A DNA stretch of 64,000 nucleotides from Tritrichomonas foetus (GCA_001839685.1 MLAK01000649.1:50635-114634), one strand, 5' to 3'; numbered from the stretch's first letter, positions 17,474-27,663 are shown. Translations and numbers: made by a program. Notes: a model not told the origin generated them from the sequence alone.

Positions 17474-19930
17474 ATGGATTGCAAAGAAGAGAACAAAATC
17501 AAAGAAGAGGAAATTAAGATTGCAGGCAATTTGGAGGAGAACAATACTTCCGATGATAATCTTTCAGTCGAGCATAAACAAAATCAAGATTCAAATAATA
17601 CTAATGAAAATGGTTCTTTACTTGGTGATATCATACAATCAACATTGAAAATTATGCCTGATAATAATATAGATGACCAAGTTCCCAATAGCACAACTGA
17701 CTTGGGAAACAATGGCGAAGATAAAGAAAATAAATCTCAAGACAATATTGAAAATTCTACGAATGATGAAAATAAAGAAAATGAGATCAATTTGGTAAAC
17801 CAAAATGACATAGTTTCTCCCCAAGACAATGATGCAAAGCCTGAAGAAAAGAGTCAAAATCAAAAGAATGTGATAGAAGAAATAATCGTCGAAAATCATA
17901 ATGGCTTGATGAATATCGCATTAAATAATGAAGTGGAAAATCATGAAAACAATAAAAGTCAAGAAAATGACACAAGACCTGACGAAACAAATGAAAATAA
18001 TCAAGATGAGTCACTTGAGAAACCAGAAGAGAAGACAATTCCAAAAGATAATGATGACTCTGGTAAGATTGAGTCAATAATTGAATCAAAACAAAAAGGT
18101 CTTTTCGCAAATGATGAACCAGTTGACTCCAATGAAAGTAACACTGATCAGGATGACATGACGAATGAAAATAATGAACAGATAAATGAAAATGAGATTG
18201 AGAATAATGATGATAATAGTGATTTTCAAGATGCTGACAGCTATCGAATTAAAGCAGACTATTCAACAAAAGAAGGTGAAATATCTATTGATAATTATGA
18301 TAAATTCACACGTTCAGAGTTCACTGATCACGGAACGCAGAAAGCCATGAAAACTCTTGGTGTTCTCCCGGAAGAACTTTTTATGCCATCACAAGAAGAA
18401 ATTGCAAAATATGAATATGATCCTGATTTTAAAGATGTATTCGTAATGCATCATACAACAAGAATTGAAAGATTAACATCTCTTGTTAGCAGAGAGAGAA
18501 AAAGAATTTTGGACAAAGAGGCAAATTCAGACGTGAATGAGGATCAGCCATCTGAAAACCCTGATCCACGAATTGGTGGAGCAATAGAAATGGAAATGAA
18601 ACAATTAGAGAAGCTCAAAATCAGACAGAAAAGGGAAGTCGAAGCAATGATTGAAAACCTTTTACAATTGGAAAAGTTTCAACAAGAAATGACTCTGGCA
18701 GAAGAAAAAGAGGGCCAAAGAAGACGCAAAGTTGAAGAAGAAAGAAAAATAAGAAATCAAATGAATCATGAACGGCACATGCAAAGATTGAAAGAACTTG
18801 AAGAACTTGAGCAAAGAAGATTGAGAGATGAAGAACAAAAACGAATGAGTCAATTTGAAAAAGATAAAAAAGCTCTTGAAGCACAAAAAAGAATTGAAGA
18901 AGAAAAACTTACTCAGATGAAAGAAAATGAAAGGCTTAGGCAAGAAAGAGTTGAGCAAAATCGGCAGCAATTAAAAAAAATTGAAGAAGATAGGATAACT
19001 AAAATAGCAGAGACTGAACAAAAAATACAAGAGCGCGAAATACGTAGGCTGCAAAAACTACAAGAAGAAAACGAAAGGATAAATAAAGAGAATCAATTAC
19101 TTGCTGAAAAAAGGGCTAAACAAATTCAAACCGCTAAAGAATACGAAAGAAAAATGCTTGAAAACAAACGAATAAAATTTGAGGAAAAAGAAAAAGCCAA
19201 TAATGAAAAGCAAAAGGAATTATCAATTCAAAGAAAAGCAGAGCTTGAAGCATTTTCTAAAATGCAAGAAGAAAAAATTCGTCGATTCTATGAAAACAAG
19301 CAAATAATTGATAAACAAAAAGAAGATGCTCGTTTATCAAAATTGGAATCTGATGAAGATGTCAAAAAGCGCATTGAAAATATAGAGAAAATGAAAGAAG
19401 AAAAAGCAGCAGCAGCAAGAATGTCAAGAAGTGATGGTGCTATTCGAACTATTCAAAGACAAGAAGAGTATAAAAAAGCAATGACTGAAAGACAGGCCAA
19501 GGTAGATGCTCAGATGCAGCGATCAATGATGAAGTTGCAACAAGCTAAAGAAGAAAAAGAAAGACAGCAAAAACTTAGATCACTTCAGTATAAATTAAAA
19601 CAAGATGAACAAAAGTTAAATCAAATGCATCTTCAAAGGCAACAACAAGCCAAAAGTGAAATCATGAAGAGGAAAATGGATAAAGAGGCAGACAGAGTTA
19701 GAAAACTAGAACAAGAGAAGGCTCATTTGAAAGTTGAAAGGTTAGCGAGAATAAAAATGCTTCAAGCTCAAAAACAAGAAGTATCCAAAGAAATGACACA
19801 GTTTAAAATTAAAAATAAGGTTGATATAAACTCCGTCAAGCAGTTGGCTCAAAAATATGATATTGATCTTGATGTTGTCAGGGCCAAAGTTGATAAAACA
19901 TCTCTTCCCCCTCTTGAAAATCCTGAGTAA
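17474..19930 (+). CDS. Long coiled-coil protein with acidic Asn-rich N-terminus
   Basis: 818 residues. Residues 1-260 are acidic and Asn/Glu/Asp-rich, with no hydrophobic core, so probably disordered. Residues about 330-790 form an almost continuous charged single alpha-helix or coiled coil, rich in EER, KRIEEE and RQ patterns like trichohyalin or caldesmon. There is no motor, kinase or membrane segment. A structural or flagellar/cytoskeletal filament role is likely for the type but unproven here. Such E/K/R-rich helices match many unrelated proteins in searches, so homology claims need care. Confidence 0.8.
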   Translation: MDCKEENKIKEEEIKIAGNLEENNTSDDNLSVEHKQNQDSNNTNENGSLLGDIIQSTLKIMPDNNIDDQVPNSTTDLGNNGEDKENKSQDNIENSTNDENKENEINLVNQNDIVSPQDNDAKPEEKSQNQKNVIEEIIVENHNGLMNIALNNEVENHENNKSQENDTRPDETNENNQDESLEKPEEKTIPKDNDDSGKIESIIESKQKGLFANDEPVDSNESNTDQDDMTNENNEQINENEIENNDDNSDFQDADSYRIKADYSTKEGEISIDNYDKFTRSEFTDHGTQKAMKTLGVLPEELFMPSQEEIAKYEYDPDFKDVFVMHHTTRIERLTSLVSRERKRILDKEANSDVNEDQPSENPDPRIGGAIEMEMKQLEKLKIRQKREVEAMIENLLQLEKFQQEMTLAEEKEGQRRRKVEEERKIRNQMNHERHMQRLKELEELEQRRLRDEEQKRMSQFEKDKKALEAQKRIEEEKLTQMKENERLRQERVEQNRQQLKKIEEDRITKIAETEQKIQEREIRRLQKLQEENERINKENQLLAEKRAKQIQTAKEYERKMLENKRIKFEEKEKANNEKQKELSIQRKAELEAFSKMQEEKIRRFYENKQIIDKQKEDARLSKLESDEDVKKRIENIEKMKEEKAAAARMSRSDGAIRTIQRQEEYKKAMTERQAKVDAQMQRSMMKLQQAKEEKERQQKLRSLQYKLKQDEQKLNQMHLQRQQQAKSEIMKRKMDKEADRVRKLEQEKAHLKVERLARIKMLQAQKQEVSKEMTQFKIKNKVDINSVKQLAQKYDIDLDVVRAKVDKTSLPPLENPE

Positions 19931-20140
19931 TCCTTTATTACTTATATTTTCCCTATTTCATTTCATATATTTAATTATTATGTAAATAATCTACTAACAT
20001 TATTAATTTATTGTGATATTTTTTCATTTTAAATTGATCAATCAAATAAACAATTATCATCATACTATTAAACAAAGTTAAGATCATTAAACAATAACAC
20101 AATAAAAAAAAAGTCGAAAGATATATAAAATTCTATTTTT

Positions 20141-20836
20141 TTATTCTATCAGTTTCATGAATTCGTCATAGCTTTCTTCAAGATTATTGAACACGTATGA
20201 CGGCTGAGGATAAACCTCGTTCTTCTTCACACCAGTTCTCACGGCAACTCCAGTCACACCATTGTCAATTGCTGCTTGTATGTCAGCTGGCATGTCGCCA
20301 ATGTGGATCGCTTTGTCAAATTTGATTCCAAATTTTTCTTCTGCCATTTTTCGTGCATTCGCAACGGCTTCCTTTCTCACAAGGCAGCCTTTCACGCCAA
20401 ATCCTCCGATTCGGTCTGGGAAGTATTTCAGAATGCCGCCATTTTCGAGTTTCTTCCAGGCGATTCCAGGAAGGTTTCCTGATGCAAGCCCGAGCTTCAC
20501 ATTCGGCATCGATGATAGTTTTTCAAGAACACGCACGATTCCAGGTGGCACGTTTGGAATTACATTGAATCTTTGGCTGTACAGCTCTTCCATGCGGGAT
20601 TGGATTTTGTCAACTAATTCGTCTGTCGGCTCAACTCCAAGATTTTTAATGCACGAAACAATAATTCTATAGTCCATCCATCCAAGCGTGGACTCTCCAA
20701 CAACTTCGTCTGGATATCCACATGGTTTAACAAGTTCTGAAATTGCGTCTTTAAAAGCATCGAGATGTTCCTGGATTGTATCAAAAAGAATCAAAGTGCC
20801 GTCGACGTCGAATGAAACAAAAATATTCTTGCTCAT
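20141..20836 (-). CDS. HAD-superfamily phosphatase (phosphoglycolate-phosphatase-like)
   Basis: 231 residues starting at MSKNIFVSFDVDGTL. The open frame extends nine codons further upstream, but this Met sits right after a TCACTTTA initiator and begins directly on the catalytic strand, so I prefer it. Motif I is DVDGT (Asp10 nucleophile, Asp12 acid/base), motif II is the Ser of LASGN, and motif IV is GDMPAD near the C-terminus. The helical cap inserted after motif I marks subfamily I, as in phosphoglycolate phosphatase and beta-phosphoglucomutase. It would hydrolyse a small phosphate ester in the cytosol; the substrate cannot be told from sequence. It is divergent from the membrane protein at 21085. 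Confidence 0.85.
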   Translation of the reverse strand: MSKNIFVSFDVDGTLILFDTIQEHLDAFKDAISELVKPCGYPDEVVGESTLGWMDYRIIVSCIKNLGVEPTDELVDKIQSRMEELYSQRFNVIPNVPPGIVRVLEKLSSMPNVKLGLASGNLPGIAWKKLENGGILKYFPDRIGGFGVKGCLVRKEAVANARKMAEEKFGIKFDKAIHIGDMPADIQAAIDNGVTGVAVRTGVKKNEVYPQPSYVFNNLEESYDEFMKLIE

Positions 20837-20844
20837 CGATGAAA

Positions 20845-20852
20845 TAAAGTGA
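20845..20852 (-). promoter_or_regulatory. Candidate initiator for the HAD gene (TCACTTTA)
   Basis: Read on the minus strand it starts 16 bases before the preferred ATG, which supports the shorter start. Confidence 0.45.
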
Positions 20853-21073
20853 GGAATGATCACACAGATTTTGTGTAGTTTTAAATTGGCATATGTAGTT
20901 TTTGAATAATTTATTTATTCCATCAATTGGTGAAATATTTGACCAAATAAAATATGAAAAAGTTATATGTGATCTCATTGAATGAATAGATACGAATCAA
21001 CCCGAATGAAACTAAATTGACCATATACAGGTCAAAAAAGCGATTTATTTGACCAAAATAGAATACAACTTTA

Positions 21074-21080
21074 TCATTCA
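21074..21080 (+). promoter_or_regulatory. Candidate initiator (TCATTCA)
   Basis: It lies 11 bases before ATG 21085, inside the longer frame that opens at a TTG (21049). It supports the ATG start. Confidence 0.5.
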
Positions 21081-21084
21081 AGAA

Positions 21085-21918
21085 ATGAACGACGAACTCG
21101 TTCCCCTTTTACATTCAGATGTTATCAAACATATAAAACCAGAACAATTTCTCTTTTTTGGTTTCATTTTGCTTTTTTCGACGATTAATTTTTTCTCAGG
21201 AAATTCCAAATTTTTCTTAATCAGTCGCTCAAGCCTTTTTATTCTTGTTCCATTCATCACAAACGTTTTTACAGAAACGGAAGTTTTCATGTTTGTCATT
21301 AATTCGTTATTGACCATATTTTTCCTGCAGCTCCTTCTCAAATATTGGACGATCAAAGATATTCTGATTGTAACCATTCCGGTAGCAATAATATGCAACA
21401 CTTTTCTTGGAATTTTCGTTTCGATATTGAATGAAAATATTTATATGAATGGGTCATTATCTTTGGTTGTTTCACTCAGCATTTCACTTTGCTATTCAGC
21501 CCAAGGTGAACGGCAAAATTTTTTCAACCACCTTTCTGTTTTTCCAACAGAATTGTTTTATGGAGTGCTTGTTTATATTCTCCTTTGCATGAGGTGGCCA
21601 CCAACGTCATTTTTTGCAGGTATTCTCTCAATTGTTGTCTCAATTATTGAGTTGACGTATCTTCCAATCACCTCTCGACTCGGGCTCGCAAATAGTCCAC
21701 TGAAAAGTAACAATTCCTTCTCTTGGAGAAGTTTGTTCAATCAGCCGCGGAATTTTTCCGATGAAGAGCGACGTGAAGAAACAGTGCCACTTCGCACGCC
21801 TTCCCTCCTCGATCAGCTTGAAATTTCTCAGCCACTTTCGGAGGTTGATCAAAACAGACGCCTGCGCGCACTGAGGGCTATCGAAGACAGGCTTGCAAGT
21901 GCCGCAAATAATCTATGA
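21085..21918 (+). CDS. Polytopic membrane protein, possibly rhomboid-like pseudoprotease
   Basis: 277 residues. The frame opens at a TTG, but the first ATG is 21085 and lies 11 bases after a TCATTCA initiator. There are about six hydrophobic segments: near 25-45, 50-70, 76-95, 100-120, 130-150 and 160-200. A hydrophilic C-terminal tail of about 75 residues ends in Arg/Glu-rich helices. The layout of a six-helix core plus cytosolic tail recalls TMEM115/UBAC2/derlin rhomboid-like proteins of the ER and Golgi. No catalytic GxSG motif is visible, so protease activity is unlikely. The family assignment is a guess from topology. It is divergent from the HAD gene. Confidence 0.55.
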   Translation: MNDELVPLLHSDVIKHIKPEQFLFFGFILLFSTINFFSGNSKFFLISRSSLFILVPFITNVFTETEVFMFVINSLLTIFFLQLLLKYWTIKDILIVTIPVAIICNTFLGIFVSILNENIYMNGSLSLVVSLSISLCYSAQGERQNFFNHLSVFPTELFYGVLVYILLCMRWPPTSFFAGILSIVVSIIELTYLPITSRLGLANSPLKSNNSFSWRSLFNQPRNFSDEERREETVPLRTPSLLDQLEISQPLSEVDQNRRLRALRAIEDRLASAANNL

Positions 21919-21959
21919 AATTACTCATTTTTAAATTAATATTAAATTCAAATTTTTAA

Positions 21960-22530
21960 AAAAACACTTTCAGGTTGATCGAAATATATTTCAACCATTG
22001 CACAATCTCATCAGCAGCCATCATCTACGCCTCAAACAACACCAGAGTTGAATTCCCAACATGTCATTCTTCATTTCCACAAACAGCAGGTATTATTACT
22101 TCACTCAATTCCCAATCAGAATGATCAGTCGTCCACTCACCAATTGTGGGGATTCATGTCTAATCATCCTCGAAAACACTACACTTATCGGGTCAGATCC
22201 ATAAATCGTACTCAGCACCTAATAACAATATAAATGCACTGGTAGAGATCATATCCATATTGAATATTATAACATACGAATGTAATGCGAGTGTCCAACT
22301 CAGCGAAATCAAAACACAGGAAGTTATGTTACATGTTAGGCCAAGCTTGCATTTGATGGCTACACATTCGCAAAAATTACAGCTTGCGCAATTGAAGTTC
22401 ACAATGATGCTGTTCATGAAGTTAACCTTTCCTCCTTCCAAAAAATCGAATCAATTAATATCCATGCCATTCGAAGGTTTGTCATCCAAAGATAGCTTAT
22501 TATTCAAATCTTCCAAAGTCACATCATATT
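21960..22530. pseudogene. Possible decayed gene segment
   Basis: This stretch is visibly less AT-rich than the spacer on either side, and several frames give protein-like fragments broken by stops. For example, 22048-22233 and 22260-22532 on the plus strand are open, and another plus-strand frame reads well across about 22355-22470. No family was recognised. It may be a relic of a multicopy gene, or chance. Confidence 0.25.
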
Positions 22531-23389
22531 AACCAGTTTTAAAAGAAAAACATCAAATTATCCAGATTTTATCAAATTTATAAATTTGGAAACTCGGTAT
22601 ATAACTGCTTGTATTTTTTTATGTATGAACATACTAAAGGTAAATTGTTTTACTCTATTTTTGTTTTCTTTATTCGACTTTTCCTAAATTTTGGAGAATC
22701 GAATCAGACGAGTTCTGAGCTTTTTCTTTAGTTATTAGATTTACTCTTGATGATTTATAAATTATTTGATCATTTTGTTGAATGGACTGGCGAATCGTAT
22801 TTGTACGACACGACTTTTTCATAGTTACCTAAATTTGAAATGTGAATTAAAAATTATCTTTAGCGCCAATTCTTCATAATATTATTCCGATTCGTTTGTT
22901 GCATACTTTATAAAATAAGTTATGGCTTTCATCCTCAAGGTATGGAAAGAACTTTCCAAGAAGGTGCATTCAATAAACTGATAACTTTGCTGTAAAACTT
23001 TGATGCTTTTTTTACCTTTATTTCCTTTCTTTCCTTCATTTCTTTCATTGTGGAAAAAAAAAAAAAAAGCCAAATCCAATGTTAGGAGATTCAAATAAGC
23101 TTATTTAGAATTAAATTCAATTTTCACTTTTTATTTTTAGAAAGATATCTTTATCATCAAATTCATTTTATTGAAAACCAATAATTTGAATTGATCACAA
23201 ATTTTGAGAATATTGATAGGAAAAACAGTAGTTTATTTTATAATATATTATAATTTTGTTTTCCAATTAACTTCTTATTTCATGTAACAAGTTCTATTTT
23301 TCTTTCTTATCTTTTTTTAATATTTATTTTCTGATAATTTTTATAATTTATGAAGGTTTTGGTAAGAATAACACTTTCTATCAACTACT

Positions 23390-23516
23390 CTGAAAATTAT
23401 AAAAAGAATAAAATAAAAAATATGTCGTGTCTTGATTTAAAAATAAAATGAATATTCTCGAAGGTTGTTCTGTGGGAATCCCCTATCAGATGTTCCATTA
23501 TATAATGCCATCGATT
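23390..23516 (-). pseudogene. Inverted fragment of the 3' end of the fusion glycosyltransferase gene
   Basis: The reverse complement of 23426-23516 is nearly identical to 29449-29540. About 76 of 80 bases match over the best part, covering the last 20 or so codons, the stop codon and the first 11 bases after it. Weaker similarity continues into the 3' flank to about 29575 (23390 here). Upstream codons are not recognisably preserved. It is a truncated copy from the same locus or from a paralogue. Confidence 0.8.
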
Positions 23517-24152
23517 TCAATCCAATAACACAAGTGATATCTATATCAAAAAGTTAATAAATCATTTCTGGAAATAATCATTTTCTGAATTCATGTTTTG
23601 AAGCAAATTTATATGCCAATCCTCCAACCTTTTAATTAAATTTGTCTATCAATTTTCGTTCAAAGCCTCTTTTTCAATATACATTTGAAACAGATTATGC
23701 AGTAACTTTTTCTATGCTTCTTCCAAACAAAATACGGAAAAAATGAATTAAATAAGAAGAAACTGTTGATAAAAAAAATAATTACAAAGTTCATTTCGAG
23801 AAGTGTTGGAATGCTCGACAAAAATTAGTTGAAAAACGATTTTTTTTTATTTGGGATCGCATCAAAAGAAACATAATTTCCAAAAAATTGAGGATCCAAT
23901 CAAGGGCCCTGAGGATCAAAATCGTAATATATAGAAGTGAATCATCAATATATAATGTTATAGGACTTTGAGATGGTGCAGGACTCCCAAAATTGATTCA
24001 AACGGAAACTTTTTTAGTTTGCATTTGCCGTATTTTGATATTGCGTAATATGTTTTAATTTTGTTATATAACTTTTTGGGTGTCAACTATACAGATATTC
24101 AGATACTGATCTGAATGTTAATTGAAGCATCATACTAATTCCACAATTTTTA

Positions 24153-24160
24153 TCATTTCA
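24153..24160 (+). promoter_or_regulatory. Candidate initiator (TCATTTCA) abutting the ATG
   Basis: It directly precedes ATG 24161 and argues against the in-frame TTG at 24122 as start. Confidence 0.5.
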
Positions 24161-26956
24161 ATGTTATTTTATTTGCTCACCTTCTTTGACTTCACATCAG
24201 AAGACACATACAAGTTTTCCACAGCACGAAAGCGCTCATATGCTTTGAAAAAACAACCTAAGATTTCATTCAAATCAATTCAAGCTGACGAAAAAAATTG
24301 GTATTTCATTCATTTCTTCCAAAAGCCTCAGAATGAGCTTGACGTTTCACAAACAATCATAAAGAATACTTATCAAGTTTATTTAAGTCAAAAGGAAATT
24401 CAAAAATATGCGAATATTTCAGTTTACAAAAAGATTCCATGGGAAGATAAAGTCTTTTCGGAAGGTGTTCCACTTGAAACAGCAGAACTATTTTTGGTCA
24501 GTGGAGTTTACGATTTAAGTTTACCAAATAATGACTATTACACAGTGATAAGGAAATNCAGTAATAACTCTGTTCTTGTATCAATTGACAAAAAAGTTCA
24601 ACAAAAAGCACTTCAAACTCTTNCAAAGAATCATGAAGTTTTATCAATCACCACCTATCAACAACCACATGCACTTAATAATTTAATAGCTGGATTCACT
24701 CAGAAGAACACACAAACAGCAACACTTGATAATACATCAGGAATTTATCATACAGAACGATATCTTGAAAAGAACGGTATAACTGGAACAGGTGAAATTA
24801 TTACAGTTCTTGATACACTCATTGATATTCATCATGCCATGTTTTACGATACAAATGTTAAAGTAGAATTCAATAAAGAATTAAAAAAACATCGTAAATT
24901 ACTCTATTATAATTATCAAGGTAGCTTAGAAAATTATATTAAGGAATTAGAAACTTTTGAACATGGTACTCATGTTGCAGGAATAGCTGCAGGAAATAGT
25001 TCATGTACTAATCCAGACAAAGGCACGCATTTATTCAACGGTATTGCCCCAGAAGCAAAAATAATATATGGAGGTCATTTTAACCAAGTTACTCCAGATG
25101 AAGTGACTAGTATAATGACAACTTATAATTCCAAAATATTTACGAATAGTTGGGGATATCCTGGCTATTTACCCCAAGCAAATGCACTGTGGGGCGAAGC
25201 AGCAGTATCAGTACCAGATATTTTGATTCTTTTCGCAGCAGGCAATGAATACACAGAGGGAAATTTCTCTGTTGCTGATCCGGGAGGTTCTAAAAACGTT
25301 TTAACAGTTGGTGCAATTGATTCTTTCTATGCTGAGCGTGAAACTGCTGAATTAACATCAGTTGATCAACCAGATCTACCAAAGTTAACTATGACAGCTT
25401 TAGATTCAATAAGCCCATGGTTTACAGGATCATTAGGTGGACCAGGAAGCAATTCTGATGTTATTGCATTTGATATGGCAAAATATAAAAATGATATATG
25501 TAAGTTAATTTCGAATCCATATATTTCTATCCTTTATAGCGATAATCAAGATGACTTCCAATCACTTAGTTGCTCTGATGTCGAAATAACATTTGGCGTT
25601 TATGCATTATTTGATCGAAAAAACATAGAAAAATATCTAAATACCTCCAAGACAATTAGTTTAACTGATACCACTCCAATTTTAATGAATAAAACAATTG
25701 CACACGCTCCATATTCTTCTACTGGACCAGGTTATAAAGGAATTATGAAGCCAGATATTGTTGCACCAGGGACAAAAATCATTAGTGCAGGATCAAGAGC
25801 AAACAGTATCATTGATCATGGCTGTAGAAATGATAGTGGAAGAGATTTTGCATTTATGCAAGGAACATCAATGGCTACACCAAATGCTGCAGGTGCTTCT
25901 GCTCTTGTAAGGAATTACTTCGCCTCTGGAAAATGGAAAAGTGGTGAAAAAGTTGATCTTAGCTCATCAGCACTGCGTGCATTAATGATTAATTCAGCGA
26001 AACATACAACAAAATCGAAAACACCTGATATTTTCTTAGGACATGGTGTTGTTGATCTTTCAACTATTCTTCCAGTTGATAAACAATTTGGTGTTGCACT
26101 TTCTAAAAATGCTTCTATTGATATTGGTGGCCATGTTTCTACTAAACTCACTGTTAAAAATTCAACAAGGCCACTCCAAGTTACTCTTTCATATTTGGAT
26201 CCACAATTAAATGTAGATTCACCATATTTGTTGACAAATGATCTTGATCTTGTTGTTAAGACACCAAGTGGTGAATTTTTATATGGNGATCATTTATGGA
26301 ACAAAGATTCCCAACATTTATCAACAAATGAAAAAGTTATTATTGATTCACCAGCTGCTGGAGAATATCAAATTCATGTTTATTGTGATGGGATTGGTAC
26401 ATCAAGTCAAGCATTTTCAGTTGTTGCTAGTGGTGNCATTGATGATCAATATTTAANATTNACTAAAACAGAAGAATGTGGATGCTCAACATGTGAAAAT
26501 GGACGATGTAAATGTGATGCGAAACATGTTGGTCATCATTGTCAAATTGAAGTTTCTGAAGGTTTAGGTGAATATACTCTTAAGCCACATGAAATTAAGA
26601 GAGTTATCATTAAATCTAATGATGAGAAAATGAGAATTAGAGTTAAAGCCTTTAAGTTATCAGGTGGTTTTGAAGAATTCTACGTTTCTACGAAATGCCA
26701 TTCATCTCTTTCTGATTATGAAAGACAAGCCTATATATCAGCTATTTCTTCATCTTCTATTACAATATCATCATCCAATAAACAAGCTTGTGTTGCAATT
26801 TTCAATAATAACGTTCAAGATGCGAAGTTTGAAATTCTAATAAATTCCCAAAATTTGACTCCAATCATTATTGGTGTTGTTGTAGCTGTTGTTGTTGTTA
26901 TTGTTGTTGTTATCGCTACAGTTGTTATATTTATAATACGGAAGAAGCGAGGCTAA
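24161..26956 (+). CDS. Subtilisin-like serine protease (family S8), type I membrane protein
   Basis: 931 residues from ATG 24161 (the frame opens at a TTG, 24122). Residues 1-14 form a signal peptide and about 15-190 a propeptide-like region. The catalytic triad is intact: Asp218 in VLDTLID, His268 in HGTHVAG and Ser570 in GTSMATP, with oxyanion Asn362 in AAGNE. About 200 residues between Asn362 and Ser570 form a large insertion. After the catalytic domain come a beta-rich P-like domain (about 640-770), a Cys-rich EGF-like module (CGCSTCENGRCKC) and a C-terminal transmembrane helix (about 902-926) with a short RKKRG tail. It would act at the cell surface or in the secretory path, like trichomonad SUB1-type proteases. 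Six bases are ambiguous (24558, 24623, 26287, 26436, 26457, 26461) but do not break the frame. Confidence 0.92.
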   Translation: MLFYLLTFFDFTSEDTYKFSTARKRSYALKKQPKISFKSIQADEKNWYFIHFFQKPQNELDVSQTIIKNTYQVYLSQKEIQKYANISVYKKIPWEDKVFSEGVPLETAELFLVSGVYDLSLPNNDYYTVIRKXSNNSVLVSIDKKVQQKALQTLXKNHEVLSITTYQQPHALNNLIAGFTQKNTQTATLDNTSGIYHTERYLEKNGITGTGEIITVLDTLIDIHHAMFYDTNVKVEFNKELKKHRKLLYYNYQGSLENYIKELETFEHGTHVAGIAAGNSSCTNPDKGTHLFNGIAPEAKIIYGGHFNQVTPDEVTSIMTTYNSKIFTNSWGYPGYLPQANALWGEAAVSVPDILILFAAGNEYTEGNFSVADPGGSKNVLTVGAIDSFYAERETAELTSVDQPDLPKLTMTALDSISPWFTGSLGGPGSNSDVIAFDMAKYKNDICKLISNPYISILYSDNQDDFQSLSCSDVEITFGVYALFDRKNIEKYLNTSKTISLTDTTPILMNKTIAHAPYSSTGPGYKGIMKPDIVAPGTKIISAGSRANSIIDHGCRNDSGRDFAFMQGTSMATPNAAGASALVRNYFASGKWKSGEKVDLSSSALRALMINSAKHTTKSKTPDIFLGHGVVDLSTILPVDKQFGVALSKNASIDIGGHVSTKLTVKNSTRPLQVTLSYLDPQLNVDSPYLLTNDLDLVVKTPSGEFLYXDHLWNKDSQHLSTNEKVIIDSPAAGEYQIHVYCDGIGTSSQAFSVVASGXIDDQYLXXTKTEECGCSTCENGRCKCDAKHVGHHCQIEVSEGLGEYTLKPHEIKRVIIKSNDEKMRIRVKAFKLSGGFEEFYVSTKCHSSLSDYERQAYISAISSSSITISSSNKQACVAIFNNNVQDAKFEILINSQNLTPIIIGVVVAVVVVIVVVIATVVIFIIRKKRG

Positions 26957-27269
26957 ACAATAATAAACAATAATCTTTTTCTTAAATTGAAAAACTATTT
27001 TTCTCTTATTATATATCACGCTTTTAATGTAATAATGGATAAATATTAATGAACATTCTCAATTTGTTAAAAATTCCATATGTGCTTCATCCCAAATTGT
27101 ATAAAAATTCACAATTTATTTCATGAGAGATGAAAAAAAGCAAAGAATCAGTTTATTATAAAATATCGAATCTTAAAATGTTATAAAAATTTGGCAAATA
27201 TCAGAATACCTCCGCATTTTCACCATGCCCAGTTTGCATCAGCTGATGAATTAATTATTTAAATATTAG

Positions 27270-27379
27270 TATACCTCTGCATTACGATCAAAAGTTAATA
27301 CACAAATTCAAATTCACCTTTAGAATTAACCAAACTTGGTTGTAATATTATTCACGTTTGATCATAGTGCAGAAGTATA
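27270..27379. mobile_element. MITE-like element with about 26-bp terminal inverted repeats
   Basis: The left arm 27270-27295 (TATACCTCTGCATTACGATC...) matches the reverse complement of 27354-27379 at 22 of 26 positions. Both ends begin with TATA, consistent with TA target duplication. The left and central part, 27272-27339, recurs in reverse at 51426-51493 with about 60 of 68 identical bases. It is non-coding and has no transposase. It could instead be a shared relic of a gene family. Confidence 0.5.
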
Positions 27380-27657
27380 GTTATTCATTTCACTATCAGT
27401 GATTGGAAATCTCGGGATCGTAGTAAATTACAACTTGATAACTCTTTCAATACATTGAAATATATGTATATATTCAAAAAGTTCTGCTAATAATCAAAAA
27501 CATTTTAATGCATTCAAAAATTTGTACTTTTGACTCAAAAGTTTTAAGTCGAGTCAGTATTATTCTTTTTCTATACTTTTGAATAGACTGTTTCTAAAAT
27601 TTCTATATCCACCGAACAAATAAAAACTGAAAGGCATATCGCTTCACTGAAAGAGAC

Positions 27658-27663
27658 TCATTC
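27658..27663 (+). promoter_or_regulatory. Candidate initiator (TCATTC) abutting an upstream ATG
   Basis: It lies immediately before ATG 27664, the start of the in-frame signal-anchor segment, so this is probably the real translation start of the fusion gene. Confidence 0.5.

Larger units (their letters stand above)
22531..24160. other. Spacer upstream of the subtilase gene
   Basis: No intact gene. It contains an A run near 23055, the inverted relic at 23390-23516, and a GGGCCC-containing patch near 23895. The final 50 bases hold the subtilase initiator. Confidence 0.5.
26957..27663. other. Spacer with MITE-like repeat
   Basis: No gene. It holds the inverted-repeat element at 27270-27379. 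A further patch near 27205 (ATACCTCCGCATT) resembles one arm of that repeat. The last part is the promoter of the fusion gene. Confidence 0.55.

Noticed and set aside
20262..20672. 136-codon plus-strand frame opposite the HAD gene
   Set aside because: Antisense shadow of a gene with clear HAD motifs.
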